A stretch of DNA of 64,000 bases from JBLMYQ01 sp050258375 (GTDB lineage Bacteria > Bacillota > Clostridia > Acetivibrionales > UBA4821). Each line of letters opens with the position of its first letter. Position 1 is the stretch's first letter. The notes below the pieces were generated by a model that did not search any database, was not told where the DNA came from, and saw only the letters and a list, made by a program, of their open reading frames with translations. The stretch is from positions 1 through 64,000 of the forward strand of contig JBLMYQ010000068.1 of assembly GCA_050258375.1 (NCBI GenBank), written 5' to 3'. Below, in pieces: positions 59,883 through 64,000 of the stretch. Position numbers and translations under genes: made by a program.

Positions 59883-62444
59883 TTACTTTCTTTCAGTATA
59901 TAATTTATTTTTAATTTCTTTTGCTAAGCTAAATAGTGGTGGATATTTTTTTAATATACCCTTTAATTTTTGAATTATTTTAGTACCAACTCGTTTTATT
60001 TTAGTACCAACTCGTTTTATTTTAGCACCAACTCTTTTTATTTCGTTTTTCAAAGTAACTAAAAAAGCTCTACCACCTTTTACTAACTTTTTTAATTTGT
60101 TATTTTTCTTCAATTTTGCTCTTAAACACTTCCATAATGAATCCGATTCTTTAATTTGTATTTGTATTTCTTTAACTACTACTTCCTTTATAGGTATTCC
60201 TGATTCTAATAAATCTCTAACTGGCGCATCTAAAATTGCTTCATCAAAACTTTTCACGAAGCTCTCATAAGAGTATCTACCAGATTCTAATATATCTTCA
60301 TATGCTCTATCTACTAAAGCCTGCAAATAATTATCATCATTAACCTTTCTAAGAACTTCCTCTATATTACTGTAATCTTTCTTTAGTTCTATATAATGTT
60401 TTTCTGGTATTAATATATTAGAATAAGAGCCTTCATATAATATTAAAGCCGTTTTTAGTGAAATCGATTCAAACATTTTAGGAGATATTTGGTTCATTAT
60501 TACCTTGCCTTCATGTTCAGACAAATAGTCTTTAAATATTTCATCATAGCTTACATTGGGTCTTTCTTCTAATTCTTTCTCAATATTTGCTCTAATAGTA
60601 CCATAATCATCAAATACATTGGAGCCACTTTCTGTTCCTAAAGTCGCTTTACAACTTTCAAGAAAATCAACCCATCCATTTCCATATATTCTCTTTTCCT
60701 CCTCCCATTCAATGTCACATGGGATTCCTCTATCTTCACATATCTTGCGCATTTTTTGCCCTATAAGCTTTTTTTCCTGTCCAAGATTACCATACCAATA
60801 TGGCAATGGACGTCCACGATAACCAATTATAGTTTTTCGTTCTGATATGGGTTTTAATTTCTCAGATGTTTTTAGTCTTTTAGAAACAAAACCTGTTAAG
60901 GTAGGAATAAATTTAACATATGGAAACCTAGACTTCTGATATACTACATCAATATACTTTTGTGGAACAACTGTAAAAACGATGTTTATTCCTAAAGTTT
61001 CAATCCATTGACGCGCTTGTTCGGTATTTTCATATTCATCCTGTATATACAATACTTTTATTCCACTAAATTCTTTAAGCTCATTAGCATAAGATTCAGA
61101 AATGTGATTTTTCAAGCTCAATCTAACTGAATAATGAATAACAATAACATCAAAATTTGACAAGTTACATGTACATTCTGAACCATTACAAGCATTTTCA
61201 AAAAAAATATTGTTTACCGAGTAATTTGCAAAACTCTCAAGATGCTCTTTTATTGTTAGCACATGAATTGACCTTTTATCATATAAGATTAAAACATTTC
61301 TCCTGCATTGCGATTTAATATCTTTCTTTTCATTACTTATTTCTTGTAAATTATTCATTAATAAAGAAAAACTATTATTATAATCTTTTTTCTTAGCTGC
61401 TAAAATTCGATTGTTAATTGAATCTTCATCATATCTACTTGCTGAAACCATCTTAATACCCTTTTTGAATTCATTAATATTTTTTGCGAAATAAAACAAA
61501 TTGTTATACTGTTCTAATGCTAAAATTGGCACACTTATAACAGGTAGTCCACAGGAAAGATATTCGAAGGCCTTTAAAGGAAGAGAGTTTTCTATCATTT
61601 TCGTCTGTACAAACGGCATAATAGCAACAGTAGCTTTTAATGCAATCTTTCTAACATCCTTAATATTCATCTCTCCAAAATACTTCACATTTTTATAACT
61701 TAAGAGCTTTTGCCAATCGTCTATATTTTGATCTGAACGACCGCAAAACCAGAATTCCCAATCATTCATTTTACTTATAAGCTGTTTTAATAATTTATAA
61801 TCTAATCTATTGTTTATTCCTCCTTGGTAAAAAACAACTTTTCTTTTTACAGAATTAACTATTTTGTCAATCTCATATTGTTTAAGTCCCCAAAAATCAA
61901 AATCGCATCCATTTGTTAGAACAATATTCTTCCCTTTATACCCACCATTTTCCTGATAGCTTTTTAGTACATTTTCAGATACAGCAACTAAAAGATCTAT
62001 GCTAAGTAAGGATTTTTTAATATTATTTTTTAGTATTTTTGTTGAAAGGTCATCTGTCGTAATCATAGAATAATAATCTTCTGTAGCATGATATACTTTT
62101 AAAGATGTGCATATTCTATTAATATAATCTGCAAATTGAGTATTATATACCCATAAAAGCGGATGTATATAACCTTTCTCTTTCAATGCCTTGTTTAATA
62201 AAGAGTTTTGCTTATTATCATAGATATTATAAACATGTAAGACTACAATGTTTTCAATTTTTGTATCCTCATATCTATAAATTTCTTCATTCAAATCAGG
62301 TTGTACAAAAACTACAGGGATTTTTTTTGCCAATCTTGTTGCATAATGATAACGATTGCTTATAGGTTCTGTGAACCAATCAGACCACGTTAGCATCATA
62401 ACGCAATCAAAACTCTCCTTGATGTTTGAGAACTCACTTAACAT
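59883..62444 (-). CDS. Two-domain glycosyltransferase-like protein
   Basis: 853 residues. Residues ~10-375 form a GT-B transferase resembling TuaH-type enzymes (MLTWSDWFTEPISNRYHYATRLA, VVFYQGGINNRLDYKLL, PLKAFEYLSCGLPVISVP). Residues ~385-745 are the domain shared with the 58475-59779 protein. A basic helical tail ends with three or four copies of KRVG(A/T)KI. Its start overlaps the stop of the upstream asnB, suggesting coupling. Substrates unknown. Confidence 0.8.
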   Translation of the reverse strand: MLSEFSNIKESFDCVMMLTWSDWFTEPISNRYHYATRLAKKIPVVFVQPDLNEEIYRYEDTKIENIVVLHVYNIYDNKQNSLLNKALKEKGYIHPLLWVYNTQFADYINRICTSLKVYHATEDYYSMITTDDLSTKILKNNIKKSLLSIDLLVAVSENVLKSYQENGGYKGKNIVLTNGCDFDFWGLKQYEIDKIVNSVKRKVVFYQGGINNRLDYKLLKQLISKMNDWEFWFCGRSDQNIDDWQKLLSYKNVKYFGEMNIKDVRKIALKATVAIMPFVQTKMIENSLPLKAFEYLSCGLPVISVPILALEQYNNLFYFAKNINEFKKGIKMVSASRYDEDSINNRILAAKKKDYNNSFSLLMNNLQEISNEKKDIKSQCRRNVLILYDKRSIHVLTIKEHLESFANYSVNNIFFENACNGSECTCNLSNFDVIVIHYSVRLSLKNHISESYANELKEFSGIKVLYIQDEYENTEQARQWIETLGINIVFTVVPQKYIDVVYQKSRFPYVKFIPTLTGFVSKRLKTSEKLKPISERKTIIGYRGRPLPYWYGNLGQEKKLIGQKMRKICEDRGIPCDIEWEEEKRIYGNGWVDFLESCKATLGTESGSNVFDDYGTIRANIEKELEERPNVSYDEIFKDYLSEHEGKVIMNQISPKMFESISLKTALILYEGSYSNILIPEKHYIELKKDYSNIEEVLRKVNDDNYLQALVDRAYEDILESGRYSYESFVKSFDEAILDAPVRDLLESGIPIKEVVVKEIQIQIKESDSLWKCLRAKLKKNNKLKKLVKGGRAFLVTLKNEIKRVGAKIKRVGTKIKRVGTKIIQKLKGILKKYPPLFSLAKEIKNKLYTERK
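59979..60046 (-). repeat. 21-base tandem repeat in the 853-residue gene
   Basis: Three near-identical 21-base units (plus-strand TTTAGTACCAACTCGTTTTA and variants) encode the KRVGAKI-KRVGTKI-KRVGTKI tail of the protein. Frame is maintained. Confidence 0.85.
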
Positions 62445-64000
62445 TATATGCCTCCATCCATAAATAAAGATTTATCCATCTCCAGAATGTTGGATCTTGA
62501 ATAGAATTCTTTTCTATTGCATCTTGATATACGAATGCTTTTTCTGGAAGAATAAACGACTTCATTTTTTCGTTTTCTAAAGCTTCTTTCATAAGAGATT
62601 TTAAAAACGTTTTTTGCCATGTCCGTTCCGGGGTAGCAAAACCAAGTTTAGATCTTCTTAATCTTATATTTTCTGGTATTAACCCTTTCATTCCAGTACG
62701 CATAACACTTTTTGTGCTACCGTTCCTAATCTTGTAATTCGACGGCAATGTAAATACAAATTCAGCGAGCCTATAATCCAAAAAGGGAACTCTACTTTCT
62801 ACTGAATATGCCATAGAATTTCGATCTTCGTAATGTAAAAGTGATTGAATATTTGTATGAAAAGTTAGCTGGTATAGAACATTATTCAACACTTCTTTAT
62901 CATCAAAGTTTTTGATTTGAGAGTATTTAGGAAAAATTGCTTGTTCTTTAATATTATTTTCAAATTGGGGATTAACCCAATCAACTATAGGTGAATTTTT
63001 TTTGTTTTTAACAAATCTGCTAACAAAAGCATTCATAGAAGGTGGTAATATATTAATCCAGTTCATCTCTGGATGAAACCGTATATAACATAATAATTCC
63101 CATATAAGTTTAGCGTGTTTGCTTTTAATATTTAATTCATTGAAATAATAATAAGCTAAAGGTACGTACCCTGCTAGAAGTTCATCTGCACCTTGTCCAT
63201 CCAGCATTACTTTTATACCATGTTCATGAACAAGTTTAAAAACAGACCATTGAGCAAATATGCTTGTTGAACCAAAAGGTTCATCTTGATGCCAAACAAT
63301 CTTTTTTATATCTTTTTTAAAATCTTCAGGTGTAGGTTCAATGAAACTAGCATTAACTCCTGTATGTTTTATTACCGATTGCATATATTTTAACTCATTA
63401 GCCTCTTTTTCTTGAAAATGTGAACTAAAAGTACGCTGAATATTGCTTTTGCCTTCGCCTTCTAGCATATCATGCATAATACATACTAGTGATGAGCTGT
63501 CCAATCCACCTGACAAACAACTTCCTACCTCAACATCACTACGTAAATGTAATCTTACACTATCAGTTAGAAGCCTCCTAAACTCACTAGATGCATCTTC
63601 ATAAGAGATATCGTTATTGATTTTTAAATCAGGCTTGTAATATTGGGTATTGGTTTTTTTTATTGTTTCAAAGTTTAAAATTAAGTTATTCCCAGGTTCC
63701 AGCTTAAAGATATCAGCAAAAAATGTTTCTTCACAATATTCAACAGCCGAATACGCTAAGAATTCGTATACAGCACGTTCATTACATTTCGATTTGATGA
63801 AAGGGTACTGTAATAATTGCTTTATCTCAGAACCAAAAGCAAAATGATTACCATCAGCATAATAATAAAACGGTTTTATCCCAAAGCGATCCCGAGAGCA
63901 AAACAATAATTTCTTTCTTAAGTCAGCTAACGCAAACGCCCACATTCCATTAAAATGCTCTACACATTTTTCTCCCCATTCTTCATAGGCATAAATTATT
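62434..64000 (-). CDS. asnB: AsnB-type glutamine amidotransferase, copy 3, 5' end cut by window
   Basis: About 520 codons are visible; the frame continues past the right edge (AYEEWGEKCVEHFNGMWAFA just inside), so the glutaminase Cys and about 100 N-terminal residues lie outside. The synthetase domain is complete: SCLSGGLDSSSLVCIM and LDGQGADELLAGY. Very similar to copy 1 at 46250-48130. Overlaps the next gene by 11 bases. Confidence 0.9.
   Translation of the reverse strand, partial: IIYAYEEWGEKCVEHFNGMWAFALADLRKKLLFCSRDRFGIKPFYYYADGNHFAFGSEIKQLLQYPFIKSKCNERAVYEFLAYSAVEYCEETFFADIFKLEPGNNLILNFETIKKTNTQYYKPDLKINNDISYEDASSEFRRLLTDSVRLHLRSDVEVGSCLSGGLDSSSLVCIMHDMLEGEGKSNIQRTFSSHFQEKEANELKYMQSVIKHTGVNASFIEPTPEDFKKDIKKIVWHQDEPFGSTSIFAQWSVFKLVHEHGIKVMLDGQGADELLAGYVPLAYYYFNELNIKSKHAKLIWELLCYIRFHPEMNWINILPPSMNAFVSRFVKNKKNSPIVDWVNPQFENNIKEQAIFPKYSQIKNFDDKEVLNNVLYQLTFHTNIQSLLHYEDRNSMAYSVESRVPFLDYRLAEFVFTLPSNYKIRNGSTKSVMRTGMKGLIPENIRLRRSKLGFATPERTWQKTFLKSLMKEALENEKMKSFILPEKAFVYQDAIEKNSIQDPTFWRWINLYLWMEAYNVK

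Noticed and set aside
1..64000. CRISPR array or insertion sequence
   Set aside because: No regularly spaced direct repeats of 25-40 bases and no transposase frame were seen on either strand.

Overview
The window looks like chromosomal DNA of a low-GC, Gram-positive, anaerobic member of the class Clostridia. The evidence is AT-rich sequence with strong AGGAGG-type ribosome sites, TTGACA/TATAAT promoters, MecA, a DUF4321 protein, the maf-radC-mreBCD-mrdA cell-shape operon, a NiCo riboswitch and an S-layer-type glycan locus. A relative of Ruminiclostridium/Acetivibrio is my guess; the genus cannot be fixed from sequence reading alone. Almost everything is on the minus strand. Only mecA and the hisS-ttcA-glycosidase block (about 21.3-26.7 kb) are on plus.

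Layout. 1-2.3 kb: a NiCo riboswitch with its own promoter and terminator, followed by a CDF metal exporter and an MFS transporter. 2.3-5.9 kb: a four-gene unit around an orphan VirD4/TraG-type coupling ATPase. 6.0-13.0 kb: a small unknown gene, then DUF4321-maf-radC-mreB-mreC-mreD-mrdA behind one clear promoter. 13.2-13.9 kb: mecA. 13.9-19.4 kb: envelope genes (PRC-barrel, TPR membrane protein, lipoprotein, VTT/DedA-like protein, holin-like protein with a cytosolic extension) and an unknown gene. 19.5-20.9 kb: an MFS-like transporter and tRNA-Pro(TGG). 21.1-22.9 kb: a MITE-like inverted repeat, then hisS behind a His-rich leader peptide and terminator, which looks like ribosome-mediated attenuation and not the T-box usual in Firmicutes. 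22.9-28.3 kb: a TtcA-like thiolase, a large secreted phosphodiester glycosidase and a secreted FAD-dependent lipoprotein.

28.4-64 kb: sugar activation and glycan assembly. A phosphohexomutase and GalU supply sugar nucleotides. rmlA-C-B-D makes dTDP-L-rhamnose. gmhA-hddA-gmhB-hddC makes GDP-D-glycero-alpha-D-manno-heptose. A polyprenyl-phosphate sugar transferase starts the chain, and several GT-A, GT-B and GT-C glycosyltransferases extend it, including an 1125-residue kinase-like/coiled-coil/GT2/GT4 protein. WecB, two SDR epimerases and three AsnB-type amidotransferases suggest further sugar modification. A GlpA-like/FAD oxidoreductase/DUF1667 trio and a predicted transglutaminase-like protein are embedded. 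Rhamnose plus D,D-heptose recalls known S-layer glycans of Gram-positive bacteria. No flippase, ABC exporter, polymerase or S-layer protein gene is visible, so part of the locus probably lies beyond the right edge, where the last gene is cut.

No CRISPR array, insertion sequence, rRNA or prophage block was seen. The observations most worth following are the His-codon attenuator of hisS, the multidomain 1125-residue protein, the heptamer repeat inserted twice in frame into rmlB, the riboswitch-controlled exporter pair, and the AsnB-rich glycan module.
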